Shown here: piece after piece, positions 49,794 to 59,250 of the stretch
Layout: the number at the start of each line of letters is the position of its first letter
How positions within the stretch are numbered: position 1 is the stretch's first letter
Assembly (NCBI RefSeq): GCF_019449275.2
Contig: NZ_JAHZQZ020000014.1
Location: 248,001-312,000 of the forward strand
Reading direction: 5' to 3'
Source of the DNA: Microbacterium sp. HD4P20
GTDB taxonomy: Bacteria; Actinomycetota; Actinomycetes; Actinomycetales; Microbacteriaceae
Length of the DNA stretch: 64,000 bases
Position numbers and translations under genes: made by a program
The notes under the pieces: model-generated
Seen by the model: the letters and a program-made list of their open reading frames with translations, nothing else
Database searches by the model: none
Told to the model about the DNA's origin: nothing

Positions 49794-51188
49794 ATGCTGC
49801 ACAAGCGGGAATCCATCCGGGATGAAGTGCTCGACGGCGTCTACACGTCCACCGACCTGTCGGCCTCCATGCCCAAGTACCGCATACCCGACGACGAGCA
49901 TCTCCCGCGGCACGCCTACGAGGCGGTGGCCGACGAACTCATGCTGGACGGCAACTCACGTCAGAACCTCGCGACCTTCTGTCAGACCTGGCTCGAGCCC
50001 GAGGTCAGGAGGCTCATGTCCGAGACGCTCGACAAGAACATGATCGATCGCGATGAGTATCCGCAGACGGCGGTCATCGAGGAGCGATGCGTTCACATAC
50101 TCGCCGACCTATGGAATGCGCCGGACGCCGAGAACACCGTGGGGACCTCCACGACGGGTTCCAGCGAAGCGGCCATGCTCGGGGGAATGGCGCTGCTGTG
50201 GAACTGGCGCGCGCGGCGGCGCGCGGCGAACAAGCCGACCGACCGGCCCAACCTGATCACCGGGCCGGTGCAGGTCTGCTGGCACAAGTTCGCGCGCTAC
50301 TGGGACGTCGAGCTGCGTGAGATTCCAATGGACGGCGACCGCTTGCTGATGACCCCCGACGAAGTGATCGCCCGCGTCGACGAGAACACGATCGGCGTCG
50401 TCCCGACTCTCGGCGTCACCTTCACCGGTGCATATGAGCCGGTCAAGGCCGTCAGTGAGGCGCTCGACGCTCTCGCCGCGGACACGGGACTGGACGTGCC
50501 CATCCACGTCGACGCGGCCAGCGGCGGCTTCCTCGCGCCGTTCGTGACACCCGACATCGTGTGGGACTTCCGCCTGCATCGCGTGAAGTCCGTCAACAGC
50601 TCGGGCCACAAGTTCGGGCTGGCGCCGCTCGGTGTCGGCTGGATCATCTGGCGGGATGCCGCGGAGCTGCCGGATGATCTCGTGTTCAACGTGAACTACC
50701 TGGGCGGCAGCATGCCCACGTTCGCGCTGAACTTCTCACGCCCGGCGGGCCAGGTCGTTGCGCAGTACTACAACTTCCTGCGACTGGGTCGCGAGGGATA
50801 CCGCAAGGTGCAGCAGGCCGCTTACGACACCGCTACCCACCTGGGCGAGCAGATCGCCGGACTCGGGCCATTCGAGATCATCAACGACGGCCGGCCCGAG
50901 CACGGGATCCCCGCCGTCTCGTGGAAGCTGCGCGAAGACCAGGACCACGGATTCACCCTGTTCGACATCGCGGACCGCCTCCGCACGCGTGGGTGGCAGG
51001 TGCCCGCCTATACGCTGCCCGCCCATCGTCAGGACCTCGCGGTCCAGCGCATCCTGGTGCGCCAGGGCTTCAACCCGGACGAGGCGTCGCTCCTGATGGA
51101 CGACTACCGCGCAGCGATCGCCCACTTCGACCGGCATCCGATCGTCACCCCCATGTCAGAGGAAGAAGCCGGGAGCTTTCATCACTGA
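49794..51188 (+). CDS. gadB: Glutamate decarboxylase
   Basis: PLP enzyme that converts glutamate to GABA and consumes a proton. The 464 residues match the roughly 466 of enteric GadB, and most landmarks are present: [51 protein letters not shown] and the PLP lysine in [15 protein letters not shown]. No glutamate/GABA antiporter (gadC) is adjacent, so a role in acid resistance is not shown by context. It is probably a single-gene unit. Confidence 0.94.
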   Translation: MLHKRESIRDEVLDGVYTSTDLSASMPKYRIPDDEHLPRHAYEAVADELMLDGNSRQNLATFCQTWLEPEVRRLMSETLDKNMIDRDEYPQTAVIEERCVHILADLWNAPDAENTVGTSTTGSSEAAMLGGMALLWNWRARRRAANKPTDRPNLITGPVQVCWHKFARYWDVELREIPMDGDRLLMTPDEVIARVDENTIGVVPTLGVTFTGAYEPVKAVSEALDALAADTGLDVPIHVDAASGGFLAPFVTPDIVWDFRLHRVKSVNSSGHKFGLAPLGVGWIIWRDAAELPDDLVFNVNYLGGSMPTFALNFSRPAGQVVAQYYNFLRLGREGYRKVQQAAYDTATHLGEQIAGLGPFEIINDGRPEHGIPAVSWKLREDQDHGFTLFDIADRLRTRGWQVPAYTLPAHRQDLAVQRILVRQGFNPDEASLLMDDYRAAIAHFDRHPIVTPMSEEEAGSFHH

Positions 51189-51245
51189 CGCACGCGGCAT
51201 GCCTTCGACGGAATAGACCGCACCGCGCCCGCTGTTGAGTCCGGT

Positions 51246-51926
51246 ATGACGGATGCCATCAAGATCGACGTGTGGAGCGACATCGCGTGCCCCTGGTGCT
51301 ATATCGGCAAGCGCAACCTGGAAAAGGGGCTGGCCGCAGCAGCCGCCGACGAGGATGCCCCCAACGTCGAGGTGACCTTCCACTCGTTCGAGCTCTCACC
51401 CGACACACCCGTGGACTTCGAGGGCGACGAACTGGACTTCCTCTCGAAGCACAAGGGCATGCCGCGGGAGCAGGTTCAGCAGATGCTGGAGCGCGTCACG
51501 GGCGTCGCCGCCGAGGTGGGGCTGGAGTACCGATTCGACCTGCTGCAGCACACGAACACGGTCAAGGCACATGAGCTCCTGCACTTCGCCAAGGAGAACG
51601 GCCGCCAGCACGAGCTCGCCGAGCGGCTGATGTCGGCGTACTTCACCGAGGGCCGCCACCTCGGCCGCGAGGACGAGCTGGTGGCTCTGGCGACGGATGC
51701 CGGCCTCGAGGCGGAAGCCGCCCGCGACGCCCTGCGCAGCGGGCGATACCTCGACGCGGTGCGCGCTGATCAGGCCCAGGCGCAGGCGTACGGGATCAGC
51801 GGCGTGCCGTTCTTCGTGATCGACGGCAAGTATGGCGTCTCGGGTGCTCAACCCGCGGATGCTTTCGCGCAGATCGCTCGGCAGGTGTGGCAGGAGCGGC
51901 GAGAGCCCGCCGTCGTCGAGGGCTGA
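51246..51926 (+). CDS. DsbA-family oxidoreductase (FrnE-like)
   Basis: Thioredoxin-fold protein of 226 residues without a signal peptide, so cytoplasmic. Active site CPWC in WSDIACPWCYIGKRNLEKGL; the helical insert and the cis-Pro loop YGISGVPFFVIDGKYGVSGAQ are typical of the FrnE/2-hydroxychromene isomerase-like branch. A TAGACC box lies near 51214. Substrate not known. Confidence 0.92.
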   Translation: MTDAIKIDVWSDIACPWCYIGKRNLEKGLAAAAADEDAPNVEVTFHSFELSPDTPVDFEGDELDFLSKHKGMPREQVQQMLERVTGVAAEVGLEYRFDLLQHTNTVKAHELLHFAKENGRQHELAERLMSAYFTEGRHLGREDELVALATDAGLEAEAARDALRSGRYLDAVRADQAQAQAYGISGVPFFVIDGKYGVSGAQPADAFAQIARQVWQERREPAVVEG

Positions 51927-51961
51927 CGGGGCCCGGACTCAGCGGGGAGGCCCGCCTCGAT

Positions 51962-51982
51962 GACCCCGGCGATGGCGGGGTC
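51962..51982 (+). terminator. Candidate terminator after the DsbA-like gene
   Basis: GACCCCG (51962-51968) pairs with CGGGGTC (51976-51982) around seven bases, enclosed by a wider CGGGGCCC/GGGCCCCG pairing between about 51928 and 52019. No U-tract; weak evidence. Confidence 0.4.
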
Positions 51983-52047
51983 GTCGGGCTTCAGCTGGGT
52001 CATAATCCCCAAGCTGGGCCCCGGCATTCAGCCGCGGGTCGGATTGC

Positions 52048-52053
52048 TATAAG
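52048..52053 (+). promoter_or_regulatory. -10 box of dusB-dgt-dnaG
   Basis: Extended TGCTATAAG, 11 nt before the GTG at 52065; leader of about 4-5 nt. Confidence 0.6.
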
Positions 52054-52064
52054 AGAATGGGACA

Positions 52065-53231
52065 GTGACCATTGCCATCGCCCCCGCGCGCCCCCTGCGC
52101 ATCGGGCCCATCGAACTCGACGCGCCCGTCGTGCTCGCGCCGATGGCGGGTATCACCAACACCGCCTTCCGTCGCTTGTGCCGCGAGTACGGTGCCGGCC
52201 TGTACGTCAGCGAGATGATCACGACGAGGGCACTGGTCGAGCGCAACGCGACCACCATGCGCCTCATCACGCACCACGAGTCCGAGACGCCTCGCTCGAT
52301 CCAGCTCTACGGCGTGGACCCCGCCACGACCGAGGCCGCGGTGCGTCTGCTGGTCGAGGAGGATCGGGCCGACCACATCGATCTGAACTTCGGATGCCCC
52401 GTCCCCAAGGTCACCCGCAAGGGCGGGGGAGCCGCACTGCCCTGGAAGATCGGCTTGTTCCGCGAGATCGTCACCCGGGCGGCCCGTGCCGCCGGCGACA
52501 TCCCGCTGACGATCAAGATGCGCAAGGGCATCGATTCCGACCACCTGACCTACCTGGACGCCGGGCGGATCGCCGAGGACGCGGGCGTGGCGTCGGTCGC
52601 GCTGCATGCCCGGACAGCGGCGGAGTTCTATTCGGGCACAGCGGACTGGTCGGCCATCGCGAAGCTCAAAGAGACCGTGACGAGCATCCCGGTGCTGGGC
52701 AACGGCGACATCTGGTCGGCCGAGGACGCCATGCGCATGATGGCCGAGACCGGGTGCGACGGCGTGGTGGTCGGACGCGGATGCCTCGGCCGGCCGTGGC
52801 TCTTCGGCGACCTCGCCCGATCGCTCGGGCGGCCCGGCGCAGCCCCCTCGGCGCCCGTCGACGCGACACTGGGATTCGTCGCGGCTGCGTTCCGCCGTCA
52901 CGCCGAGCTCCTCGTGGACTTCTTCGAGGACGAGACACGTGGCTGCCGTGACATCCGCAAGCACGTCGCCTGGTATCTGAAGGGCTACCCGGTGGGAGGC
53001 GAAGCGCGCGCGGCGCTGGCAACCGTGTCGAGCCTCACCGAGATCGACGATCTGCTCGCGACGCTCGACCTCGACGCCCCCTATCCGGGTGCGGCCGCCG
53101 AAGGTCAGCGAGGCCGCGCCGGAACGCCGAAACGGCCCGCGCTTCCGGACCGCTGGCTGGATTCCCGGGATCTTGCCACGGAGGAGTCCTGTGCCCTCGC
53201 CGACGCGGAACTCGACCACAGTGGCGGCTGA
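52065..53231 (+). CDS. dusB: tRNA-dihydrouridine synthase (DusB family)
   Basis: FMN enzyme reducing uridines in tRNA D loops. The 388-residue protein has VVLAPMAGITNTAFRRLCRE, the catalytic cysteine in DLNFGCPVPKVTRKGGGAAL, TIKMRKGID, VALHARTAAEFYSG and the phosphate-site GCDGVVVGRGCLGRPWLF. It begins with GTG. dgt starts within its last 41 nt. Confidence 0.95.
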   Translation: MTIAIAPARPLRIGPIELDAPVVLAPMAGITNTAFRRLCREYGAGLYVSEMITTRALVERNATTMRLITHHESETPRSIQLYGVDPATTEAAVRLLVEEDRADHIDLNFGCPVPKVTRKGGGAALPWKIGLFREIVTRAARAAGDIPLTIKMRKGIDSDHLTYLDAGRIAEDAGVASVALHARTAAEFYSGTADWSAIAKLKETVTSIPVLGNGDIWSAEDAMRMMAETGCDGVVVGRGCLGRPWLFGDLARSLGRPGAAPSAPVDATLGFVAAAFRRHAELLVDFFEDETRGCRDIRKHVAWYLKGYPVGGEARAALATVSSLTEIDDLLATLDLDAPYPGAAAEGQRGRAGTPKRPALPDRWLDSRDLATEESCALADAELDHSGG

Positions 53232-54585
53232 CGCCCTGGGCGCCGCTGAGCGCCCGGCGGGCTACGACGACGCTGACGCCGCTCGCTTCCACGCCGAACA
53301 GCACCGGTCCCAGCGCGACGACTTCGCGCGGGATCGGGCCCGCGTGCTGCACTCGGCCGCGCTCCGCCGCCTTGCTGCCAAGACCCAGGTGCTGAGCCCC
53401 GCCAGCCCCGCCGACTTCGCCCGCAACCGCCTCACGCATTCCCTCGAGGTGGCCCAGGTGGGTCGAGAGCTCGCGACGTCGTTGCGCCTGGCCGCCGATG
53501 TCGTCGACACGGCGTGCCTGAGTCACGACCTCGGACACCCGCCGTTCGGGCACAACGGCGAGCGCGCTCTCAATGAGTGGGCCGAGGACTTCGGCGGATT
53601 CGAGGGGAACGCGCAGACGCTGCGCATCCTGACACGACTCGAGCCTAAGGTGGTGGACGCCGACGGCCGAAGCTTCGGGTTGAACCTCACACGCGCGAGC
53701 CTCGACGCCTCATGCAAGTACCCGTGGACGGCCGATCACCCGCTCCCCGATCCGGGCGGGCGCCTGAAGTTCGGCGTCTATCCGGAGGACGAGGACGTCT
53801 TCGCGTGGCTGCGGTCGGACGCGCCGGGGCGAGTGCGGTGCATCGAAGCCGAGGTGATGGACCTCTCGGACGACATCGCCTACTCCGTGCACGACTTCGA
53901 GGACGCCGTCGTGAACGGCTATCTCGATCCGGCTCGGCTCGCCGACCCCGCCGAGCATCAGGCGCTGCTCAGCGCGATCCAGTCGTGGGTCGGGTTCGAC
54001 TTCGCGCGTGATGAACTCGAGGACGCGCTGTACCGGCTCATGCGGATGCCGGAGTGGATCGACGCATTCGACGGCACCCGCGCCTCGCTGGCGCGGCTGA
54101 AGAACCTCACGTCGGACCTGATCGGCCGATTCGCCCGCGCGGCGACCACGGCGACCCGCGAGGCCTACGCGACCACGGTCCTCACCCGATACCGCGGGCA
54201 CCTCGTGGTGCCGCGGGTGGTCGAGGCCGAGATGGCGGTGCTCAAAGGCATCATCGGCGCTGTGGTGGTGTCCATCGAGGGGCGCAAGGACCTCTACAAG
54301 GAGCAGCGGCGGGTTCTCAAGCGCCTCGCGACGGCACTGTGGGAGCATCCCGAGGCCTTGGACCGGCTCCACTCCCAGGATCTCGCGCTGGCCGACACGG
54401 ACCGCGCGCGCCGCCGCGTGATCGTCGACCAGGTGGCGAGCCTGACCGATCAGCTCGCGATCGCGTGGCACGGTGCACTGGTCGGGCCCATCGACGCGGC
54501 GTCGCTCGGGGTGTGGGCCCCGGGGGCGCGGCCCGCCGTCGACGAGCGCCACTCCGCATCGACCGTGCGACTCGAAGGCCGCTGA
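53191..54585 (+). CDS. dgt: Deoxyguanosinetriphosphate triphosphohydrolase
   Basis: HD-domain enzyme cleaving dNTPs to deoxynucleoside and triphosphate. The 464-residue protein has RVLHSAALRRLAAKTQV, the metal His of NRLTHSLEVAQVGRE, the HD pair CLSHDLGHPPFGHNGE and the last Asp in MDLSDDIAYSVHDFED. The GTG at 53191 is chosen because GGAGGAG ends 4 nt before it; GTG 53221 is an alternative. The dgt-dnaG order is common in Actinobacteria. Confidence 0.94.
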   Translation: MPSPTRNSTTVAADALGAAERPAGYDDADAARFHAEQHRSQRDDFARDRARVLHSAALRRLAAKTQVLSPASPADFARNRLTHSLEVAQVGRELATSLRLAADVVDTACLSHDLGHPPFGHNGERALNEWAEDFGGFEGNAQTLRILTRLEPKVVDADGRSFGLNLTRASLDASCKYPWTADHPLPDPGGRLKFGVYPEDEDVFAWLRSDAPGRVRCIEAEVMDLSDDIAYSVHDFEDAVVNGYLDPARLADPAEHQALLSAIQSWVGFDFARDELEDALYRLMRMPEWIDAFDGTRASLARLKNLTSDLIGRFARAATTATREAYATTVLTRYRGHLVVPRVVEAEMAVLKGIIGAVVVSIEGRKDLYKEQRRVLKRLATALWEHPEALDRLHSQDLALADTDRARRRVIVDQVASLTDQLAIAWHGALVGPIDAASLGVWAPGARPAVDERHSASTVRLEGR

Positions 54586-56435
54586 TGGCAGGGCGCATCC
54601 GGCAGGCCGACGTCGACGAGGTCAAATCGCGGACCAACATCGCCGACATCATCGGAGAGCGCGTCGCCCTCAAGTCGGCGGGGGTCGGGTCGCTCAAGGG
54701 CTTGTGCCCCTTCCACGACGAGCGCAGCCCGAGCTTCAACGTGCGCCCGCAGGCCGGCTTCTATCACTGCTTCGGGTGCGGCGAGTCCGGCGATGTGTAC
54801 TCGTTCCTGCGGGCGATGGACCACGTCACGTTCACCGAGGCCGTCGAGCGCCTCGCCGGACGGCTCGGGTACACGCTTCACTACGAAGACGGCGGCGCAG
54901 CCCCCGAGACCGCGGGCCGCTCCCGGCTGTATGCGACCAACGCGGCGGCGGCGGAGTACTTCCGGTCCCAGCTGGCCACACCGGAAGCCGACGCGGCCCG
55001 CAGCTTTCTCGGACAACGCGGGTTCGACGCCGGCGCGGCCGCGCACTTCGGGGTGGGCTACGCCCCCAAGGGGTGGTCCAACATGCACGGCGCGCTGCGC
55101 CGGCTCGGGTTCAGCGATGAGGAACAGAGCGCCGCCGGACTGGTGTCGCAAGGGCAGCGAGGCGTGTACGACCGGTTCCGCGGGCGGGTCGTGTGGCCGA
55201 TCCGCGACGTCACGGGTCAAGTGATCGGCTTCGGCGCCCGCCGCCTGTACGACGACGACAACGGGCCCAAATACCTCAACACCCCCGAGACCACCATCTA
55301 CAAGAAGGCCCAGGTCCTCTACGGTCTCGATCTGGCCAAGCGCGACATCTCCCGCGAGCACCGGGTCGTGGTGGTCGAAGGCTATACCGACGTCATGGCC
55401 TGCCATCTTGCGGGTATCACCACCGCGATCGCGACATGCGGCACGGCCTTCGGGTCGGATCACATCACGGTGCTGCGACGCGTGATGGGCGACGATTCCA
55501 CCGCCGGTGAGGTCGTCTTCACGTTCGACCCGGATGCCGCGGGTCAGAAGGCGGCGCTGCGCGCCTTCGCCGACGCCAAGAGGTTCAACGCCCAGACCTA
55601 CGTCGCGACGGGACCCGAGGGCCTGGACCCGTGCGATCTCCGCCTCACCAGGGGAGACGGCGCCGTACGCGCATTGATGGATGCCAAGGTGCCGATGGTC
55701 GAGTTCGTCCTCGACCAGCGTGTATCCGGTTACGATCTCGCCAGTGTCGAAGGACGCGTGGGCGCGCTGCGCGCCGCCGCACCCGTCGTCGCCGAGCTGC
55801 GAGATCCGTTGCTGCAGCCGGAGTACGTGCGGGTTCTTGCTCGTCGCTTGGGCATGGACACCGAGGCGGTCCGGCGCGAGGTCGGCCGCGTCGGGCGCAG
55901 CGCCCGCGCGGATGCCGCAGGCGCCGCCGGGCCGTCGCGCGCGCCGGCGGATGAGGTCGCGATGCGCGTCTCTCTCGCGACGCTCCCGCGCAGCCCCGAG
56001 GTCGGACTCGAGAGGGACGCACTGATGGGGGTCATGCAGTTCGGCCACCGGATGGACGACACACTCGTCGCGCGCGCGCTCGACCTGCCGTTCCGGCATC
56101 CGGCACTGGACGCGGTCCGCGTCGCGACCCAGAGCGCTCCCGATCGACAGCGCCCCGGCTGGGCCGTCGATGCCGTCGCGACGGTGCGCGAGCCGTATCG
56201 GTCTTTGGCGGCCGAGCTCCTCGCCGGGGATTTCCCCGCCCTTCACGACGACGAGGCGGTCGCATCCGCGCACGACCTCGTGCGCAGGCTGATCATGCGC
56301 GGCCTCGAGAGTGAGAAGAGCGAGCTGCTCGGCGCGATCCAGCGCGTGTCGGCGGCTTCTGACGAGGGACGGCGCGTTCGGCTTCGCCTGCGTGAGATCG
56401 ACGCGGAGCGCCAGGCTCTGGCCGATGGCTTCTGA
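54585..56435 (+). CDS. dnaG: DNA primase
   Basis: Makes RNA primers for replication. The 616-residue protein has the CHC2 zinc domain (CPFHDERSPSFNVRPQAGFY then HCFGCGESGD), the catalytic core with GRVVWPIRDVTGQVIGFGAR, the Toprim domain VVVVEGYTDVMACHLAG with FDPDAAGQKA, and a divergent C-terminal helicase-interaction domain. ATG overlaps the dgt stop by one base. Confidence 0.96.
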   Translation: MAGRIRQADVDEVKSRTNIADIIGERVALKSAGVGSLKGLCPFHDERSPSFNVRPQAGFYHCFGCGESGDVYSFLRAMDHVTFTEAVERLAGRLGYTLHYEDGGAAPETAGRSRLYATNAAAAEYFRSQLATPEADAARSFLGQRGFDAGAAAHFGVGYAPKGWSNMHGALRRLGFSDEEQSAAGLVSQGQRGVYDRFRGRVVWPIRDVTGQVIGFGARRLYDDDNGPKYLNTPETTIYKKAQVLYGLDLAKRDISREHRVVVVEGYTDVMACHLAGITTAIATCGTAFGSDHITVLRRVMGDDSTAGEVVFTFDPDAAGQKAALRAFADAKRFNAQTYVATGPEGLDPCDLRLTRGDGAVRALMDAKVPMVEFVLDQRVSGYDLASVEGRVGALRAAAPVVAELRDPLLQPEYVRVLARRLGMDTEAVRREVGRVGRSARADAAGAAGPSRAPADEVAMRVSLATLPRSPEVGLERDALMGVMQFGHRMDDTLVARALDLPFRHPALDAVRVATQSAPDRQRPGWAVDAVATVREPYRSLAAELLAGDFPALHDDEAVASAHDLVRRLIMRGLESEKSELLGAIQRVSAASDEGRRVRLRLREIDAERQALADGF

Positions 56436-56497
56436 AACAGGCCCCGCGCCGACGTGCCGGCTGGCGCACACACCATGCGGCACGGCAGGATGAATTC

Positions 56498-57283
56498 ATG
56501 CCTCGACGTCGAGAAGCCGAAGTCGCCGTCCGGTGCGTGGATCTCTCCCTCGCGCGATCCGGACGGGGCGGGGTCGGTCAGCGTGTGGTCGACGGCGTGT
56601 CGTTCGACCTTCCGCATGGAGGCACGCTGGCGCTCATGGGTCCGACCGGGGCGGGTAAGTCCTCGCTGGCCGCGGTGCTGGCCGGTGCCGGCGAGCCCGG
56701 CCTGAGTGTGGCGGGCGGCTCGGCCGAGGTCGAGGGCATCCCCGTGCGAAACCCCGGGCGCGCCCATCGCCAGCTCACCTACTACGCGGGCTACCTCCCG
56801 CAGTCCGCCGGGGCACGGCTTCCCGCTCGACTCACCGTCGGGGACGTGATCGGCGAGCCGATCACGAGCCGCGACAAGCGCGTCAACCCACGCGCACTCG
56901 CGGTGCGCGTGGCGACTCTTCTCGACGAGATGCTGCTTCCGCTCGGCGCAGCGGCGAAGTATCCCTACGAGCTGAGCGCGGGGATGCGGCAGCGGGTCGC
57001 CCTCGCTCGAGCCCTCGTCCTGCAGCCCCGCGTCCTCATCGCCGACGAGCCGTTCTCGAACCTGGACGTCGAAGTCCGCAAGGCCGCCAGAGAGGCGCTG
57101 GTACGCCGCCGGCATGAACTCGGGATGGCGATGCTGGTCGTCACGAACGAGCCTGAGGTGGTGCGAGAGCTCGATGCCGACGTGCTGGTGCTGCGAGGCG
57201 GTCATGCCGTGGCGTTCGGTCACGGCACGCGCGACCTGTTGTGGACTCCCAGCGCAGAAGCAGACCGGCGCCTGGTCAGCTGA
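56498..57283 (+). CDS. ABC transporter ATPase subunit, orphan
   Basis: A 261-residue nucleotide-binding protein: Walker A GPTGAGKSS, Q-loop LPQSAGARLPA, signature LSAGMRQRVALARAL (SxGxR variant of LSGGQ, as in oligopeptide-type ATPases), Walker B VLIADEP, H-loop replaced by Asn/Glu (VVTNEPEVV instead of a switch histidine). No permease or binding protein is adjacent, so the transported substrate is unknown. The sequence between it and dnaG (62 nt) has no clear promoter. Confidence 0.85.
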   Translation: MPRRREAEVAVRCVDLSLARSGRGGVGQRVVDGVSFDLPHGGTLALMGPTGAGKSSLAAVLAGAGEPGLSVAGGSAEVEGIPVRNPGRAHRQLTYYAGYLPQSAGARLPARLTVGDVIGEPITSRDKRVNPRALAVRVATLLDEMLLPLGAAAKYPYELSAGMRQRVALARALVLQPRVLIADEPFSNLDVEVRKAAREALVRRRHELGMAMLVVTNEPEVVRELDADVLVLRGGHAVAFGHGTRDLLWTPSAEADRRLVS

Positions 57284-57319
57284 CCCCGCCCGGTGTCACG
57301 ACCACCCTGCGAGCTTTGC

Positions 57320-57325
57320 TAACAT
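57320..57325 (+). promoter_or_regulatory. -10 box of tRNA-Asn
   Basis: TAACAT in TTTGCTAACATGG, 32 nt before the tRNA. Confidence 0.5.
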
Positions 57326-57357
57326 GGACTGGTTGCCCGCGCCGCGGCGCGGGCCAT

Positions 57358-57430
57358 TCCTCCATAGCTCAATTGGCAGAGCAATCGGCTGTTAACCGAT
57401 AGGTTCTTGGTTCGAGTCCAAGTGGGGGAG
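57358..57430 (+). tRNA. tRNA-Asn (GTT)
   Basis: A 73-nt cloverleaf: acceptor TCCTCCA with TGGGGGA (one U-G), D stem GCTC/GAGC, anticodon stem ATCGG/CCGAT with loop CTGTTAA (anticodon GTT), T stem CTTGG/CCAAG, discriminator G. CCA is not encoded. Confidence 0.97.
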
Positions 57431-57432
57431 CG

Positions 57433-57470
57433 AAGGCCTCGAGGCTCCACCCTCGGGGCCTTCCTTCATT
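57433..57470 (+). terminator. Intrinsic terminator of tRNA-Asn
   Basis: AAGGCCTCGAGG (57433-57444) pairs with CCTCGGGGCCTT (57451-57462) with one T-G, followed by CCTTCATT. Confidence 0.85.
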
Positions 57471-57500
57471 CCGCGGCCTCCGGTGTCGTGTGCGAAGCCG

Positions 57501-58067
57501 TCAACCCTCGAGATCGTCGATCCCGGGAGTCCAGGACTGACCGGGCCTACCCCACCCGCGCTTGCGCGCGATCTTCTGCACGGTCTTCCAGTCGCCGTCG
57601 CCGAGGCGGTCGACGTACAGGATGCCGTCGAGATGATCGAACTCGTGCTGCATGATGCGGGCGCGCCAGCCGTCGACCTGAATGCGCACCGGCCGGCCCT
57701 CGGCATCCAGGCCGGTCACCATCACCTCGTCCGAGCGGCGTAGCGCGAACCGCTCGCCAGGAAACGACAGGCAGCCTTCCGCCTCGTCGTCGGGGTCCGG
57801 GTCGCCGGGTTCGAGCGGGCGCATCCACAGCTCCGGGTTGACGATCACGCCACGCCACGGTGCGCCCTCGTCGTCCGCGTAGGCGTAGGTGTAGATCCGC
57901 AGCGGGACTCCCACCTGGGGAGCGGCGAGCCCCACACCGGGCGCGGTATCCATCGTCTCGAACATGTCGGCGATCAGCGTGCGGATCTCGTCGGTGATCT
58001 CATCCACCGGCGCGGCGGGCGAGTGGAGGACGGGATCACCCATGATGCGAATCGGGAGAACAGCCAC
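57501..58067 (-). CDS. def: Peptide deformylase
   Basis: Removes the formyl group from nascent proteins. The 188-residue metalloenzyme has all three motifs: GVGLAAPQVG, EGCLSFPG (metal Cys) and QHEFDHLDG (metal His pair and catalytic Glu). The GTG at 58067 lies 6 nt after minus-strand TAGGCT. It stands alone, without fmt. Confidence 0.97.
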   Translation of the reverse strand: MAVLPIRIMGDPVLHSPAAPVDEITDEIRTLIADMFETMDTAPGVGLAAPQVGVPLRIYTYAYADDEGAPWRGVIVNPELWMRPLEPGDPDPDDEAEGCLSFPGERFALRRSDEVMVTGLDAEGRPVRIQVDGWRARIMQHEFDHLDGILYVDRLGDGDWKTVQKIARKRGWGRPGQSWTPGIDDLEG

Positions 58068-58073
58068 GCCTTG

Positions 58074-58079
58074 AGCCTA
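58074..58079 (-). promoter_or_regulatory. -10 box of leaderless def
   Basis: Minus-strand TAGGCT, 6 nt before the GTG at 58067. Confidence 0.6.
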
Positions 58080-58097
58080 TCGACCGGCGTCGCAGGT

Positions 58098-58103
58098 TAG
58101 TGT
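58098..58103 (+). promoter_or_regulatory. -10 box of the leaderless DMT transporter gene
   Basis: TAGTGT, 6 nt before the GTG at 58110; it settles the start among several nearby GTG/ATG codons. Confidence 0.5.
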
Positions 58104-58109
58104 CGGTGT

Positions 58110-59198
58110 GTGGTGTGGATGGTGGCCGAGCTCGAGGACGTGGGCGATCAGCTCGTCGGCGCGTTTCAGAACCCCGGCCTGCTCATCGGCATCCCGCTGG
58201 CCCTGCTCGGCGCAGTGTTCATGTCGTTCGGCGCACAGTACCAGCACCGCGGCGTCACCAAGGTCGAGCAGCTCAGCGGTGCGACCGGGCACGAGGGGCT
58301 GAGCGCCGGGAACCTGTTCAAACTGCTCTCGCGACCGTCGTGGGTGCTCGGAACGGTCATGCTGGGCATCGCGATCATCTGCCAGCTGACGGCCCTCGCA
58401 TACGCGCCGCTGATCGTCGTGCAGCCGCTCGGGGCGATCGCCCTGGTCATCACCACGCTCCTGAACGCGCAGATCAGCGGTCACAAGCCCACCAAGCGGT
58501 CGCTGATCGCAATCGCCGCGTGTGTCGGCGGCATCTTCGTGTTCGTCACGATCGCCGCCCTGTTCGCGACCGAGAGGCCGGTGTCGAACCAGCAGCTGAT
58601 CACGATCCTCGTGCTGCTAGGCGTGGTCACCCTCGTCTTCGCGGGGCTGTTCATCTGGTTCCGCAAACGCATCGGCCCGCTGTTCTACATCACCGCGGCC
58701 GGCGTCATCTATGGTTTCGTGGCAACGCTGGCCAAGGTCGTCATCGTACGCATCCAGCGCGGCGACTTCGAATGGCTCACGATGCTGTGCCTGGCCGCGC
58801 TGATCGTGACCGCCATCGTCGGTGCGTATTTCGTCCAGACCGCGTACTCGTCAGGCCCGCCCGATCTCGTCGTCGCGGGGCTGACCGTGGTGGATCCGAT
58901 CGTCGCGATCCTCATCGGCCTGATCGTCCTGCAGGAGGTCGCCGGGGCGCCACTGTGGGTCTACATCGCGTTCGGCGCGGTGGGTGCCGTTGCGGTGTGG
59001 GGCGTGTTCCAGCTCGCCCGCCATCACCCGCAGATCATCAGCGACAGCCAGGAACTCCCAATCCAGCGCGGCAGCAGCGGGCACGGGATGGATGTCGCGG
59101 AGCCGCGCACCGGCTCCATCCGCGTCACGGAGGCTGTCGCCAAGGTCTGGCCGGAGCCGCCGGTGAACGACCCGGCGGACGGATCCGAAGAACGCTGA
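58110..59198 (+). CDS. DMT (EamA/NIPA-like) multispan transporter
   Basis: A 362-residue protein with nine to ten helices in the drug/metabolite transporter fold: PGLLIGIPLALLGAVFMSFG, SRPSWVLGTVMLGIAIICQL, the repeat-typical YAPLIVVQPLGAIALVITTL and GLTVVDPIVAILIGLIVLQE. The PLG and DPI-type segments resemble NIPA magnesium-transporter relatives. The substrate is unproven. The C-terminal 45 residues are soluble. Confidence 0.85.
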   Translation: MVWMVAELEDVGDQLVGAFQNPGLLIGIPLALLGAVFMSFGAQYQHRGVTKVEQLSGATGHEGLSAGNLFKLLSRPSWVLGTVMLGIAIICQLTALAYAPLIVVQPLGAIALVITTLLNAQISGHKPTKRSLIAIAACVGGIFVFVTIAALFATERPVSNQQLITILVLLGVVTLVFAGLFIWFRKRIGPLFYITAAGVIYGFVATLAKVVIVRIQRGDFEWLTMLCLAALIVTAIVGAYFVQTAYSSGPPDLVVAGLTVVDPIVAILIGLIVLQEVAGAPLWVYIAFGAVGAVAVWGVFQLARHHPQIISDSQELPIQRGSSGHGMDVAEPRTGSIRVTEAVAKVWPEPPVNDPADGSEER

Positions 59199-59221
59199 AG
59201 CGTCCGCGGCGACGCGCGCGG

Positions 59222-59227
59222 TAGGCT
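59222..59227 (+). promoter_or_regulatory. -10 box of tRNA-Met
   Basis: TAGGCT, 23 nt before the tRNA. Confidence 0.5.
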
Positions 59228-59250
59228 CGTCTGCGCACGGAGACGTGCGA

